A stretch of DNA of 64,000 nt from Roseburia sp. (GCA_026168605.1 JAPFDX010000019.1:21170-85169); one strand, 5' to 3'; counted from the stretch's first letter, positions 55,163 to 63,996 are shown. Program-made: numbers and translations. The notes: a model not told the origin generated them from the letters alone.

Positions 55163-56832
55163 TATTTCCCTCCGAGCACAAGCGCCTGATACGGCTTTAA
55201 CACATTTCCTTCCAGCCCCTCATAGTTGTCGAGCAGAATCTCATAGGAGGAGATGTCAAGACAGAGCGGGCGTTCCTCGTTCGAATAGTTGAGCATCACC
55301 AGCACCTCTCCTTCCTCGCCGCGTCTGCGGTAGCAGAAGTCCTCCACCGCCTCCGTATGTATTCCCTCAAAGTTTCCGTAGACAAGCGCGTCTTTGTACG
55401 CCGGGTTTTTTCGCAGCTCTGTCATTTTCTGATAAAACCGGAGCACCGAGTGATCGTCCTGCTCCTGCGCCTTCACGTTGCAGACCGTATAATTCGGGTT
55501 TTCCGCAAGCCACGGCGTGCCCTCCGTGAATCCGGCGTGCGGCGCGTCCTCCCACTGCATCGGGGTTCTCGCGTTGTCGCGGCTTCTTCTCCACAGAAAA
55601 TCCATGATTTTTTCTTCGGAATCGCCGATTTTTTTTGCCGTCTCGTACTTCGTCTTCGCGCCGATGTCGTCAAACTGGCTGATGTCGGTAAACGGAAAAT
55701 TACTCATGCCGATCTCCTGCCCCTGATAGATGTACGGCGTTCCACGCAGAAAGAAATACAAGGCGCCCAGCATCGTGGTGCTGTAATAGTTGATCTCGCC
55801 GTCCGGCAGATATTTGTTGACGGAGCGCGGCTGGTCGTGGTTCTCCAGATACGGCGCCGCCCAGCCGATCTGCTGTGTGCTCTCCTGACTGTGGAAAATA
55901 CAGTGTTTTAGATCCGCCAGATCCCACGCTGCAAAATCGCACGGGCGCGTCACGCCCTTCGTGTCGATATCCGCATAGCTGAAATCGAACACCATCGAAA
56001 AATAGCCGTTTTCGCCGATGTAGCGCTCCAGATCGGAATCCGGCACATTGACCTCCGCCACCGTCATGCTGTCATACTTTTTGAACACCTGATCGCGCAT
56101 CTCGGAGAGAAACGCGTCGATGCCCGGCTGGTTGAGCAGATACGGCGCGCAGTCGTGCAGTCCGTCCTCCGCGTCCGCCTCCATCTGGCAGACGGAGAGG
56201 ATCTCCTTGGACTTCTTGATATTTCCGATCGCGTCAATGCGGAAGCCCGCAATCCCCTTGTCCTGCCAGAAACACATCATATCCATGATTTCCTGACGCA
56301 GTTTCGGATTTTCCCAGTTTAGATCCGGTTGCTCCTTGGCGAATGCGTGGAAGTAAAAGCTGTTCGTATCGCCGATGCGCTCCCACACGCTTCCCCCGAA
56401 ATAGCTGCGGAAATTGTTTGGCTCCCTTCCATCCTCCGTGCTCTTTATAATGAAGTAATCGCGGTACGGGCTGTCCGGATTTTTGAGCGCGTCCTGAAAC
56501 CACGCGTGCTGATCGGAGACATGGTTGACCACGAGATCCATGAGCACCTTAATGCCGCGCTTTTTTGCCTCGGCGACCAGCTCCTCCAGATCCTCATTTG
56601 TGCCGAACATCGGGTCAACCTTGTAATAATCTGAAATGTCATAGCCGTTGTCACGCATCGGTGAGCAGTTGATCGGACAGAGCCACAGCACATTTGCGCC
56701 AAGCGTTTGAATGTGATCCAGTTTTTTGATCACGCCCTTTAAATCTCCGATGCCGTCGCCGTTGCTGTCCATAAAGCTTTTCGGATACACCTGGTACACC
56801 ACGGTATCCTGCCACCATTTTTTTGCCATCAT
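55162..56832 (-). CDS. GH13_31 oligo-1,6-glucosidase / alpha-glucosidase
   Basis: A 556-residue cytoplasmic GH13 enzyme. It begins WWQDTVVYQVYPKSFMDSNG; nucleophile Asp is in GFRIDAIGNI, acid/base Glu in VAEVNVPDSD and the third Asp in ENHDQPRSVNKY. The pattern is that of oligo-1,6-glucosidases, sucrose isomerases and alpha-glucosidases. The substrate is probably isomaltose-type or sucrose isomers. It follows the permease gene by about 30 bp. Confidence 0.92.
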   Translation of the reverse strand: MMAKKWWQDTVVYQVYPKSFMDSNGDGIGDLKGVIKKLDHIQTLGANVLWLCPINCSPMRDNGYDISDYYKVDPMFGTNEDLEELVAEAKKRGIKVLMDLVVNHVSDQHAWFQDALKNPDSPYRDYFIIKSTEDGREPNNFRSYFGGSVWERIGDTNSFYFHAFAKEQPDLNWENPKLRQEIMDMMCFWQDKGIAGFRIDAIGNIKKSKEILSVCQMEADAEDGLHDCAPYLLNQPGIDAFLSEMRDQVFKKYDSMTVAEVNVPDSDLERYIGENGYFSMVFDFSYADIDTKGVTRPCDFAAWDLADLKHCIFHSQESTQQIGWAAPYLENHDQPRSVNKYLPDGEINYYSTTMLGALYFFLRGTPYIYQGQEIGMSNFPFTDISQFDDIGAKTKYETAKKIGDSEEKIMDFLWRRSRDNARTPMQWEDAPHAGFTEGTPWLAENPNYTVCNVKAQEQDDHSVLRFYQKMTELRKNPAYKDALVYGNFEGIHTEAVEDFCYRRRGEEGEVLVMLNYSNEERPLCLDISSYEILLDNYEGLEGNVLKPYQALVLGGK

Positions 56833-56864
56833 AAAAACAAACTCCTTTTATCTCAATTTTTCTT

Positions 56865-57692
56865 CTATTTGATCGCTCCCTGCGAAACTCCCTCGATGAT
56901 CTGCTTTTGCAGGAACAGGTACAAGATGATGATCGGAAGGATCGTCAGCACCAGCCCCGCCGTCACGAGCGAGTAGTCCGTGGAATACTGCCCCACAAAC
57001 GAGTATGTCATCAGCGGCAGCGTCTTTAAGCTGTTTTTGTACAGCAGGATAAACGGAAGCAAAAAGTCATTCCAGATCGCCAGCACATCCAGGATCACGA
57101 TCGTCGAGGTAATCGGCTTTAGCATCGGGAAAATGATGCGGAATAAAATCCCAAGCTGTCCACAGCCGTCGATACGCGCCGCCTCCTCAAGCTCATACGG
57201 AATATTTTTGATAAAACCGTGATACATAAATACCGCCAGTGATACGTGCGCGCCCAGATAGAAAAATACCACCGCAAACAGATTGTCCGTCAGGTCAAAC
57301 GCGGAAAAGTTCTTTACGATCGGGATCATGATCGTCTGGAATGGAATGATCATCGACGCCACCATAACCATGAAAATGATGTTGTTGATCTTCCAGTTTT
57401 TGCGTGCGAACAGATACGCGCACATCGCCGCGATGATGACCAGCAGAAAAATACTGAGTGACGTCACGATCAGGGAATTTCCGAAGCTTTGCAGATAGTT
57501 CATCTTCTCAAACGCCTTCTGATACCCCTCAAAATTCAGCGCCTGCGGAAGTGCAAGCGAGTCTAAGATCACTTCCTTGTTGGTCTTTAAGCTGTTTAAC
57601 AGCACCAGATAAAACGGATACAAAAACAGGAGCAACAGCAGAATAAATACCACATAAAAACAGATTTTTTTGATAACCGCCGATTTCTTCAT
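56865..57692 (-). CDS. Sugar ABC transporter permease (MalG type)
   Basis: A 275-residue permease, six TM helices, EAA loop ELEEAARIDGCGQLGILFRI. CUT1 family. Start codon overlaps the stop of the MalF-type gene by one base. Confidence 0.93.
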   Translation of the reverse strand: MKKSAVIKKICFYVVFILLLLLFLYPFYLVLLNSLKTNKEVILDSLALPQALNFEGYQKAFEKMNYLQSFGNSLIVTSLSIFLLVIIAAMCAYLFARKNWKINNIIFMVMVASMIIPFQTIMIPIVKNFSAFDLTDNLFAVVFFYLGAHVSLAVFMYHGFIKNIPYELEEAARIDGCGQLGILFRIIFPMLKPITSTIVILDVLAIWNDFLLPFILLYKNSLKTLPLMTYSFVGQYSTDYSLVTAGLVLTILPIIILYLFLQKQIIEGVSQGAIK

Positions 57693-58570
57693 TATGCCTC
57701 TACCTCCCTCTTTTTCGTGATGGATACCTGAATAATGGAAATCACCGCCACGATGACAAATAAGATCAGCGCCTCCGTCTGTCCCACGCCGTACTGCTCC
57801 GCCTGAAACGCCTTATTGTACACGCGCATCGCCACAAGCTCGGTACTCTGGAACGGTCCGCCGTTTGTTAGGGACAGGTTCACATCGTACGCCATAAACG
57901 CAGTTTTCACGGACATGAATGTCGCGATCGTGATCGACGGCATGATGAGCGGCAGGACGATGTGGCGGATCCCGCGGAATCCGACTGCGCCGTCCAGCTT
58001 CGCAGCCTCAAGCACATCCTTTGGCACGGAGATGATCCCCGCCATGTAAATTAACATCAGGTAACCCGCAAGCTGCCACACCGCCACCACGACCAGCGCG
58101 AGAAATGCCGTGTCCGGGCTGCTCAGCCAGTTGCTCTGAAAGATACCGATCTCATATTTTCTGCCGAGCTGCACAAACACCTCGGAAAATACGAATTTCC
58201 AGACGATACCAAGGATCACGCCTCCGATCAGGTTCGGCGTGAAGAAGGCGACGCGGAAAAATCCCTGCCCCTTGTAGCCTCTCGTCAGAAAATAGGCGAT
58301 CAGGAACGCGATGATGTTCGTAAAGACCACGACGCAGACCACATACTGGAACGTGCGCAACAGAGACGTCCAGAAAGCCGTGTCCGCAAACGCGTCCGCA
58401 TAGTTTCGAAAGCCAATATACTGATAGGTGTCCGAAAGTCCGTTCCAGTCGGTAAAGGTCAGTTGTATACCGTTGATGAACGCCAGAATAATGACAAGAA
58501 AAAATACTGTGACAGCCGGTCCGGCAAAAACAAGAAAGCTGACCACATTTTTTATTTTACTGCTTTTCAT
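57692..58570 (-). CDS. Sugar ABC transporter permease (MalF type)
   Basis: A 292-residue permease with six TM helices and the EAA loop DVLEAAKLDGAVGFRGIRHI. Start MKSSKIKNVVSF at 58570 is 5 bases after GGAGGGG; the earlier in-frame ATG lies within that site. No ATPase gene is in the cluster, so a shared MsmX-like ATPase elsewhere is expected. Confidence 0.93.
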   Translation of the reverse strand: MKSSKIKNVVSFLVFAGPAVTVFFLVIILAFINGIQLTFTDWNGLSDTYQYIGFRNYADAFADTAFWTSLLRTFQYVVCVVVFTNIIAFLIAYFLTRGYKGQGFFRVAFFTPNLIGGVILGIVWKFVFSEVFVQLGRKYEIGIFQSNWLSSPDTAFLALVVVAVWQLAGYLMLIYMAGIISVPKDVLEAAKLDGAVGFRGIRHIVLPLIMPSITIATFMSVKTAFMAYDVNLSLTNGGPFQSTELVAMRVYNKAFQAEQYGVGQTEALILFVIVAVISIIQVSITKKREVEA

Positions 58571-58603
58571 ATTCCCCTCCATTCCGCCGCAGCGGCTTTT
58601 TCA

Positions 58604-58635
58604 GAAAATGGCTGCCAGTTGATTCTGACAGCCAT
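58604..58635 (-). terminator. Intercistronic hairpin after the sugar-binding protein gene
   Basis: Minus strand ATGGCTGTCAG...CTGGCAGCCAT followed by TTTTC, between the binding protein and the permeases. Probably reduces read-through. Confidence 0.65.
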
Positions 58636-58651
58636 CCGTGCAAGTCTTATC

Positions 58652-59983
58652 TTATTTTTGTGTTGCCCAGTATACCGAGATCTCCTCCGCAAGCGCCGCG
58701 CGGTCGCTCTCGCCTGCAAGATATTTCTGCATCGCGCTTCCGACATTCGTTGCGTGGTCGGACGGAGTCTTTACATACATCGGGAAGTTTTTGCCCTCTG
58801 CCGTATAGCTCACCGCAGACTGTGATACGGATTCCGTGATCTCTGCCGTGTTGTTGGAGTAAGCCGGAATGTTTCCACAGTCGATCACGTACTGCTGCCC
58901 CTCCTCGGACATGATGAGCCAGTTGACAAATTCCATCGCTGCCTGCTGCTGTGCCTCTGTGGTCGTCGATTTCTCCACACAGTAGTAGCCCGGAACTAAC
59001 GTACAGATCTTTCCGGCGTTCGGATTGCCCTCGCCGACCGGAACCGGAATAAAGCCGTACTCGCCCGTCTCATCCAGTGTGCGGATATTTACGGTTGCCC
59101 AGTTTCCGTGGAACCAGAACGCGGTCTGTCCGGTGGAAAGGAGCTGTGCCTGCTTCTCGTTTCCATCCGCAACGGTCTCAAGCGGATTCTCTTTATAGTA
59201 GTTGTATTCCATCAAAAGATCAAAGGTGTCCATGTAATCGTTGAACACTTCATTTTCTACAAGGTTGGAACTGCCGTCCTTCAAGCCGTTTACAAACGCA
59301 TCTCTCTCCTCCGCTGTCTCGGACTGTCCGGTGTAGATCTGGGTAAACCAGTGGTTTCCGAGATTCCAGTCAAACGGACTGATTGCTACCGGAGCGATGC
59401 CTGCCTCCTGCACCTTTTGGAACACGTCCTCAAGCTGTTCTCTCGTCGTGATGCTCTGCGGATCAAAGTCTGCGCCCATCACATCGGCGAGCACCTGCTT
59501 GTTGTACATCAGACCGTACGCCTGAATGTTCGCCGGCACGCCGTATAACGCGCCGTCCACCGTCACGTCCTCGGTCGTTCCCGCATTCGCGTACTGTACC
59601 GCCTCCAGCGAAGATACATCCATCAGCTTGTCCGTCAGCTTTAACACATCTCCCGCCTCCATAAAGTAAACGGTTGGCGGGTTTCCCGCGTTGTACATGA
59701 CTGTGAGCATCTCGTAGCCACTCGAGCCCTCGGTCAGTGTCACCAGCTCCACCTCTGTCGTCTCGCTCTGCTCGTTGTAGATGTCTACGATCTTCTGATT
59801 CTCATCCGCTGCATCTCCGCCGAGATAAACGGTGATCTTTGTCTTTCCCAACGCATCCGCTGTGTTCTCTGTCGATGCAGCGCTCCCGCCGGAAGCGTTC
59901 CCATCGTCACTGCCTCCTCCGCACGCCGTCATCCCAAGCAGCATCGTCGCCGCCATGAATACGCACAATAGTTTTTTCTTCAT
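58652..59983 (-). CDS. Sugar-binding lipoprotein (SBP_bac_1, CUT1)
   Basis: A 443-residue extracellular solute-binding protein. Signal peptide and lipobox LGMTACGGG, then a Ser/Gly/Asn linker and the periplasmic-binding fold (TKITVYLGGDAADEN, TAFWFHGNWATVN). First gene of the sugar operon, with GGGAGG ahead of ATG. The two operators and the LacI gene upstream point to control by the imported sugar. Confidence 0.93.
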   Translation of the reverse strand: MKKKLLCVFMAATMLLGMTACGGGSDDGNASGGSAASTENTADALGKTKITVYLGGDAADENQKIVDIYNEQSETTEVELVTLTEGSSGYEMLTVMYNAGNPPTVYFMEAGDVLKLTDKLMDVSSLEAVQYANAGTTEDVTVDGALYGVPANIQAYGLMYNKQVLADVMGADFDPQSITTREQLEDVFQKVQEAGIAPVAISPFDWNLGNHWFTQIYTGQSETAEERDAFVNGLKDGSSNLVENEVFNDYMDTFDLLMEYNYYKENPLETVADGNEKQAQLLSTGQTAFWFHGNWATVNIRTLDETGEYGFIPVPVGEGNPNAGKICTLVPGYYCVEKSTTTEAQQQAAMEFVNWLIMSEEGQQYVIDCGNIPAYSNNTAEITESVSQSAVSYTAEGKNFPMYVKTPSDHATNVGSAMQKYLAGESDRAALAEEISVYWATQK

Positions 59984-60000
59984 TTCTGTTGCCTCCCTTA

Positions 60001-60017
60001 TAAAACCCGTTTTACAT
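60001..60017 (-). promoter_or_regulatory. LacI-type operator 1
   Basis: TAAAACCCGTTTTACAT, a near-palindrome around the central CCG, 18 bp upstream of the start codon of the binding-protein gene. Same core as operator 2. Confidence 0.65.
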
Positions 60018-60038
60018 TTCTCGAAAGGAAAACGAGCA

Positions 60039-60068
60039 TATACAAACTATCTAAATCAAGTTTGTATA
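60039..60068. promoter_or_regulatory. Perfect inverted repeat between the two operators
   Basis: TATACAAACT / AGTTTGTATA, 10-bp arms with a 10-nt centre. It may be a binding site for a second regulator or part of the promoter; hairpin in the leader is another option. Confidence 0.5.
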
Positions 60069-60083
60069 AAACCCGTTTCACAT
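60067..60083 (-). promoter_or_regulatory. LacI-type operator 2
   Basis: TAAAACCCGTTTCACAT, 15 of 17 bases as operator 1. Centre-to-centre distance 66 bp, about six helical turns, compatible with looping by a tetrameric repressor or with cooperative binding. Confidence 0.65.
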
Positions 60084-60195
60084 CGTACATTTACTATAAA
60101 TCCATCCTTTCGTTTTGTCAATAGGTTCTGCTATTTTTGACATTTTATACAATTTGTCATCTTCTTTTTGGCGGTATTGCACAAGATGAGAGGAT

Positions 60196-60478
60196 GTTTT
60201 CCACGTGCCAGCACAAACGGCATACCGTGGTCGCCGGAGAAAAGGACACGTTTCGCTGGCTTTCGTGCTGCTCTTACAAAGGCGTCCGGAACAAAACATA
60301 ATCGCAGCGACCGATTGTCTGAGCTTCATTTTGTGCGCTTTTCAATGGCAAAATGAAGCGAGTTTTCGGCGCTGCGATTTTATCGTGTTTGTGAGGATGT
60401 CCTTTTAGAGCAGCCAGAAAGCCTGTGCAGTGTCCTGCTCCGGTGAACATGGTGCATCGTTGTGCCGGCATGGAAAAC
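60196..60478. repeat. Palindromic repeat family R1, copy B
   Basis: A 283-bp element homologous to 35149-35420. Ends GTTTTCCA and TGGAAAAC, with pairing continuing imperfectly about 50 bp (CCAGCACAA with TTGTGCCGG; CGCCGGAG with CTCCGGTG; AGGACAC with GTGTCCT). Central hairpin 60324-60333 with 60349-60358. It ends 7 bp from the stop of the LacI gene, so it also forms the 3' UTR of that gene. Both copies sit just after a minus-strand stop codon. Confidence 0.8.
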
Positions 60479-60484
60479 ACTCCC

Positions 60485-61459
60485 TTACCTTGTGGTATCC
60501 CCGCCAAAAAGATACACGTCTACCATATCCGGTGTCCCGGCATCCTTCCCCTCAATCTGCGCGAGGATATTTTTTGCAATTCTCTTCGCGATCTCCTCCG
60601 CGGGCTGGATCACCGCAGACAGATTGATCACGGTGTTTGTATTCTCATACACACCGTCGGTCGAAATGATCTCAAAATCCTCCGGCACGCGCTTTCCCTG
60701 CTCCTTTAGCACCTTCCAGAAGGCTGTCCCCAGAATATCCGCCGCATAGATCCCATCCGCCTGCGGCTCCTCCTTTAAAATCTTTTTGGCAAGATTTACA
60801 TGGTATTCCAGTTCAAAGCTCGTCCACTCCTCCTTGATGACCTTCACCTTGCCGCCCAGACGCTCCATCTCGTCCACAAACGCGACATGACGCTGATAGG
60901 AGGGTATCTCCGCAGATGGCTCCCCGATGACGGTGAGCACATTTCTGCATCCGTCCTGATAAAGCTTTCTGGCGGCGAGCCTGCCCGATTTCTCCTGATC
61001 GATCAGGATGTAGGTGATTCCATCCACGATCCGGTCCAACAGTATCAGCGGACGCCCAAGCCCCTGATACACCGACTTCGCGAGAACCGGAACCATGATG
61101 ACAGCCGCATCCACCGCATTGCACTTGAGGCGCTCCAGATATTTCACTTCCTCGCCGCTGTCGTACTCCGTCGTCCAGAGCACCACGCCGTACTGGTATT
61201 TTTTCAGCTCGATCACCAGCTTTTTGATAATTCCAAGAAAAAACGGATGCTCGATATCCGGCAGTATCACGCCGATCAGATTGCTCCTGTTCCGGTACAG
61301 ATTCCGCGCCAGCTCGTTTGGAACATAATCAAGTTCCTTTAACGCCTGCTCAATTTTCTCTCTCGTCTCCTGTGAAATATAGCCTTTGTTATTCAAGGCA
61401 CGGGAAACTGTCCCGGGCGCTACCTGCGCCCGCTCTGCGATCTCCCTGATACTCGCCAT
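60485..61459 (-). CDS. LacI family transcriptional repressor
   Basis: A 324-residue regulator. N-terminal helix-turn-helix MASIREIAERAQVAPGTVSR and ALNNKGYIS, hinge YVPNELARNLYRNRSN, then the sugar-binding core (IGVILPDIEHPFFLGI ... GIYAADILGTAFWKVL). The start is 61459, with GGAGG 11 bases ahead; the open frame extends 50 codons upstream without family resemblance. It most likely represses the sugar operon through the two AAACCCGTTT sites. Confidence 0.93.
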   Translation of the reverse strand: MASIREIAERAQVAPGTVSRALNNKGYISQETREKIEQALKELDYVPNELARNLYRNRSNLIGVILPDIEHPFFLGIIKKLVIELKKYQYGVVLWTTEYDSGEEVKYLERLKCNAVDAAVIMVPVLAKSVYQGLGRPLILLDRIVDGITYILIDQEKSGRLAARKLYQDGCRNVLTVIGEPSAEIPSYQRHVAFVDEMERLGGKVKVIKEEWTSFELEYHVNLAKKILKEEPQADGIYAADILGTAFWKVLKEQGKRVPEDFEIISTDGVYENTNTVINLSAVIQPAEEIAKRIAKNILAQIEGKDAGTPDMVDVYLFGGDTTR

Positions 61460-61599
61460 CTTATTACGCCTCCGCATTGCTCTTTTGTGCATTATGTGTG
61501 TAGTATAACAAAAGTATTTTGTTCTTGCAATGCCCTGCAAAAATATGACCGCAGACCTCTTTTCGCTCCCGTTGCTGTCAGCGTTGCTGTCAAACGGAC

Positions 61600-61643
61600 A
61601 AAAAAACAAGGGACTTCAAGGTCTTAAAACCTCAAAATCCCTT
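61600..61643 (-). terminator. Terminator after tRNA-Leu
   Basis: Minus strand AAGGGATTTTGAGGTTTT...AAGACCTTGAAGTCCCTTG followed by TTTTTTTG, 7 bases beyond the tRNA 3' end. Confidence 0.85.
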
Positions 61644-61649
61644 ATCCAA

Positions 61650-61729
61650 TGCGGGTGACAGGACTTGAACCTGCACGGTCGCCCACCAGAACCTAAATCT
61701 GGCGCGTCTGCCAATTCCGCCACACCCGC
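61650..61729 (-). tRNA. tRNA-Leu (anticodon UAG)
   Basis: The 80-nt sequence folds as a class II tRNA. Acceptor GCGGGTG pairs with CACCCGC, discriminator A. The anticodon stem CCAGA/TCTGG encloses TTTAGGT, anticodon TAG (reads CUN Leu). The long variable arm GGGCGACCGT and the GGTTCAAGTCC T-arm are present. CCA is not encoded. Confidence 0.95.
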
Positions 61730-61846
61730 AACTCATAAAGTCTCCGCTTTTGCCGGAAACCTTTATGAATTATATCCCAGACCGAGCAAAATTGCAAGCC
61801 CCATTTCACCCCCAAGCTCTTTCTGCTGCTCCTCCGCTTCCGGCAG

Positions 61847-62146
61847 CTACTCACCATCCTCCGCGCGCTCATATCTCTCCCATATCTTGTCCGCGCCGCA
61901 GACGTGCTTTGTACCGTCCTCGTCGACGACCATGTAATCGCCCTCTCCGATAAACACTCTGCCGCGGCGGTTCAAGATGTATGGACACACGATCGAACCG
62001 TCCTCTCTCGTAATCTTCACCAGAAAATCCGTCACGATCCAGCCCTTCGTCACAACGTCCGACCAGAGCTCCACGCCGTCCTCCATTCCCTTCCCCGTCT
62101 CATACTTTACAACTTCTGCCGTCAAAGGTACCCTTCTGCTCTTCAT
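61847..62146 (-). CDS. Small hypothetical protein resembling phage PGDYI-type proteins
   Basis: A 99-residue protein starting MKSRRVPLTAEVVKYETGKG. The tail IGEGDYMVVDEDGTKHVCGA then DKIWERYE resembles the PGDYIV...Y.C..DIFE.TYE end of small phage-associated proteins. Function unknown. GGAGG 7 bases upstream. Confidence 0.65.
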   Translation of the reverse strand: MKSRRVPLTAEVVKYETGKGMEDGVELWSDVVTKGWIVTDFLVKITREDGSIVCPYILNRRGRVFIGEGDYMVVDEDGTKHVCGADKIWERYERAEDGE

Positions 62147-62219
62147 AGTGTTTCCTCCCTTCAACTCCTATTCTTTTCTTAATTATACCACACCTCCTTC
62201 CCAAAACTCCACCCTTCAC

Positions 62220-62624
62220 CTAAGATTCTTTTATCATCCGGTTCATCTCATCCGCGCTGCTTTTTGCCCTATAATAAAAATAGTAGTGGACGCACGCCAG
62301 AACCAGCAGATACATCACCGTAATCTGTGCGATCCTCCCCGGCGTGTAGGAAAACCAGTTTCCAAAATATCCAAAGACCACAAACAGCAGCACATAGCCG
62401 GCTGCCGCCTCCGCACAAAAATAGCTCAGATAGCGCTTAAACTCTATTTTTCCCAGCAGCACATCCAAAAGCTCCATCAGCACAATATAGCCGAACACCT
62501 CCAAAATCCAGATATTATTCTGGTACTTGCACCCCTCGGCAAGATTCAGCACACTCACTCCGAGCAGTACCATTGTAAATGTCATTGCCGCCGACGGCAG
62601 ATAAATATTGATGATTCTCTTCAT
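62220..62624 (-). CDS. DUF3021 membrane protein
   Basis: A 134-residue protein with four TM helices. DUF3021 proteins are usually encoded with LytTR regulators and are thought to control them. It lies 12 bp downstream of such a gene. Confidence 0.85.
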   Translation of the reverse strand: MKRIINIYLPSAAMTFTMVLLGVSVLNLAEGCKYQNNIWILEVFGYIVLMELLDVLLGKIEFKRYLSYFCAEAAAGYVLLFVVFGYFGNWFSYTPGRIAQITVMYLLVLACVHYYFYYRAKSSADEMNRMIKES

Positions 62625-62636
62625 ACCATGTTCCTC

Positions 62637-63074
62637 CTATCTTCTCAGCTTTTCCTTCAGATTTTCAATGTAGTTTCTGGAAACCAGCAGTTTTTCCCCA
62701 TTTTTCAGCTCCGCCCTCATCCTGTGATTCACATAGGGCTCGACACATTTCAGCCACGACACATTCAGCAGGCAGTTTTTGCTGATCCTCACAAATGTCG
62801 TGTCATGCAGCCTCTGCTCCAGCTCCGTCAGCGTCAGCCGGCTGCGGTACGCGTTCTTCGTTTCATACAAAAACGTCTTTCCGTCCACGCTGTCGATGTA
62901 GCAGAGGTCGTCGATCGGAATCCGGTAAATCTTTCCATCCGACTCCCCCTCCAGAGAAAAAACAAACTGTCTCACATAGTCCACAAGCTTTTTGATCCGC
63001 TCGTCCATATACGAGCAGTGGATGATTACCTCATCCTCCTCCAGCCCATGGTCTTCCTTAACTGTAACCTTCAC
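62637..63074 (-). CDS. LytTR-domain DNA-binding regulator
   Basis: A 145-residue protein. The C-terminal LytTR domain covers residues about 45-145 (IDDLCYIDSVDGKTFLYETK ... FVRISKNCLLNVSWL ... LLVSRNYIENLK). The N-terminal part is a short non-receiver domain. GTG start at 63074 chosen because AAGGAGG lies 7 bases ahead; a longer open frame has no ribosome site. Forms the LytTR/DUF3021 two-gene module. Confidence 0.9.
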   Translation of the reverse strand: MKVTVKEDHGLEEDEVIIHCSYMDERIKKLVDYVRQFVFSLEGESDGKIYRIPIDDLCYIDSVDGKTFLYETKNAYRSRLTLTELEQRLHDTTFVRISKNCLLNVSWLKCVEPYVNHRMRAELKNGEKLLVSRNYIENLKEKLRR

Positions 63075-63266
63075 ACTTCTCCTCCTTTCGCCAAACGTGT
63101 TTTTTCTTTCCATCGTCATTATATTTTTCCCTTCCGCCAAAAACAATGGCTTTGCCACAACCTGCCCCGCGCGCTGCCCCAAATACCCAAAAAGCGTGAT
63201 GCCGGAATATGACATCACGCTTTTTCTTATCGCCGGAACATCCCACCAGTGAAATATCCCTTCTCT

Positions 63267-63836
63267 TTATACGGTTGTCTTTTTTCTCTTCCCCAGGATC
63301 CGGAATGCGCCGACCGTCTCCAGCGACCTCGCGATCAGGAAAAAAACTGCGGAATCGATCGGCCACATGATCAGATTCTTAACGATGCGCGGACCGACCA
63401 GCACAAAAAATCCGTCGCCATACAGCACCGATAGGCAAAGGGTATTGAGCACCACATTGCAGACCAGCATCACGACAAACTTTGCCGCAAGAACTCTCCA
63501 AAATGTCAGCGGCTTCTTGTAATAAAAACAGCCGTACAGCACGCCTGCCAGCACCGTGACAAGCGTCAGCGGAAGGAAATATGCCCCGGTCGGCTTCATG
63601 AGGAACTTCAAAACATCAAGCACCCCCGCAAAAATGCCTCCGGTCACCGGACCGAACAGATACCCCACAATGCCGTTTGGGATAGACGAAAACCCAATAC
63701 GGATAAAGGGACCCAGTTCAATCGAAAACATGCCCAGTATCACGGCGACTGCTGCCAGCATTGCCATGACAGTGATGGTTCTTACAGATTTCAGTTCCTT
63801 GTAAGAATCGGCGAACAAAGTGACGAATTTTCTCAT
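63267..63836 (-). CDS. folT: Folate-type ECF transporter S component
   Basis: A 189-residue integral membrane protein with about six helices. IELGPFIRIGFSSIPNGIVG then YLFGPVTGGIFAG is the typical FolT/ECF S-component block that meets the EcfT coupling subunit. The THF riboswitch directly upstream supports folate as substrate. The EcfAAT module is not in the window. AAGGAGG precedes ATG. Confidence 0.92.
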   Translation of the reverse strand: MRKFVTLFADSYKELKSVRTITVMAMLAAVAVILGMFSIELGPFIRIGFSSIPNGIVGYLFGPVTGGIFAGVLDVLKFLMKPTGAYFLPLTLVTVLAGVLYGCFYYKKPLTFWRVLAAKFVVMLVCNVVLNTLCLSVLYGDGFFVLVGPRIVKNLIMWPIDSAVFFLIARSLETVGAFRILGKRKKTTV

Positions 63837-63900
63837 AAAAAAATTACCTCCTTTGCAGACCTCTTACTACAACGGGAGATAATATTCCTATCTTCTGATG

Positions 63901-63996
63901 CAGCGGGATGCGACTCATGTACCGCAAGAAAATCTTTTCGTCTGGCTGACAACTCCCTGTTCAGCCGGCACTTAACGCACATGAATCTACTCTGCG
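63901..63996 (-). promoter_or_regulatory. Tetrahydrofolate (THF) riboswitch of folT
   Basis: Minus strand reads GCAGAGTAGATTC, GCGTTAAGTGCCGGCTGAAC, AGGGAGTTG, CCAGACGAAAAG and CGCATCCCGCTGC, the conserved blocks of the THF riboswitch in order. It lies 65-160 bp upstream of the folT start. In the family, THF binding lowers expression, often by occluding the ribosome site. Confidence 0.93.

Noticed and set aside
60274..60507. 77-codon minus-strand ORF in repeat R1 copy B
   Set aside because: Overlaps the LacI stop and lies within the repeat; judged a spurious ORF created by the element.
61977..63212. 411-codon plus-strand open frame
   Set aside because: Runs antisense to the small hypothetical, DUF3021 and LytTR genes, each of which has a good ribosome site and family match. 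His/Arg/Gln-rich product resembles nothing.
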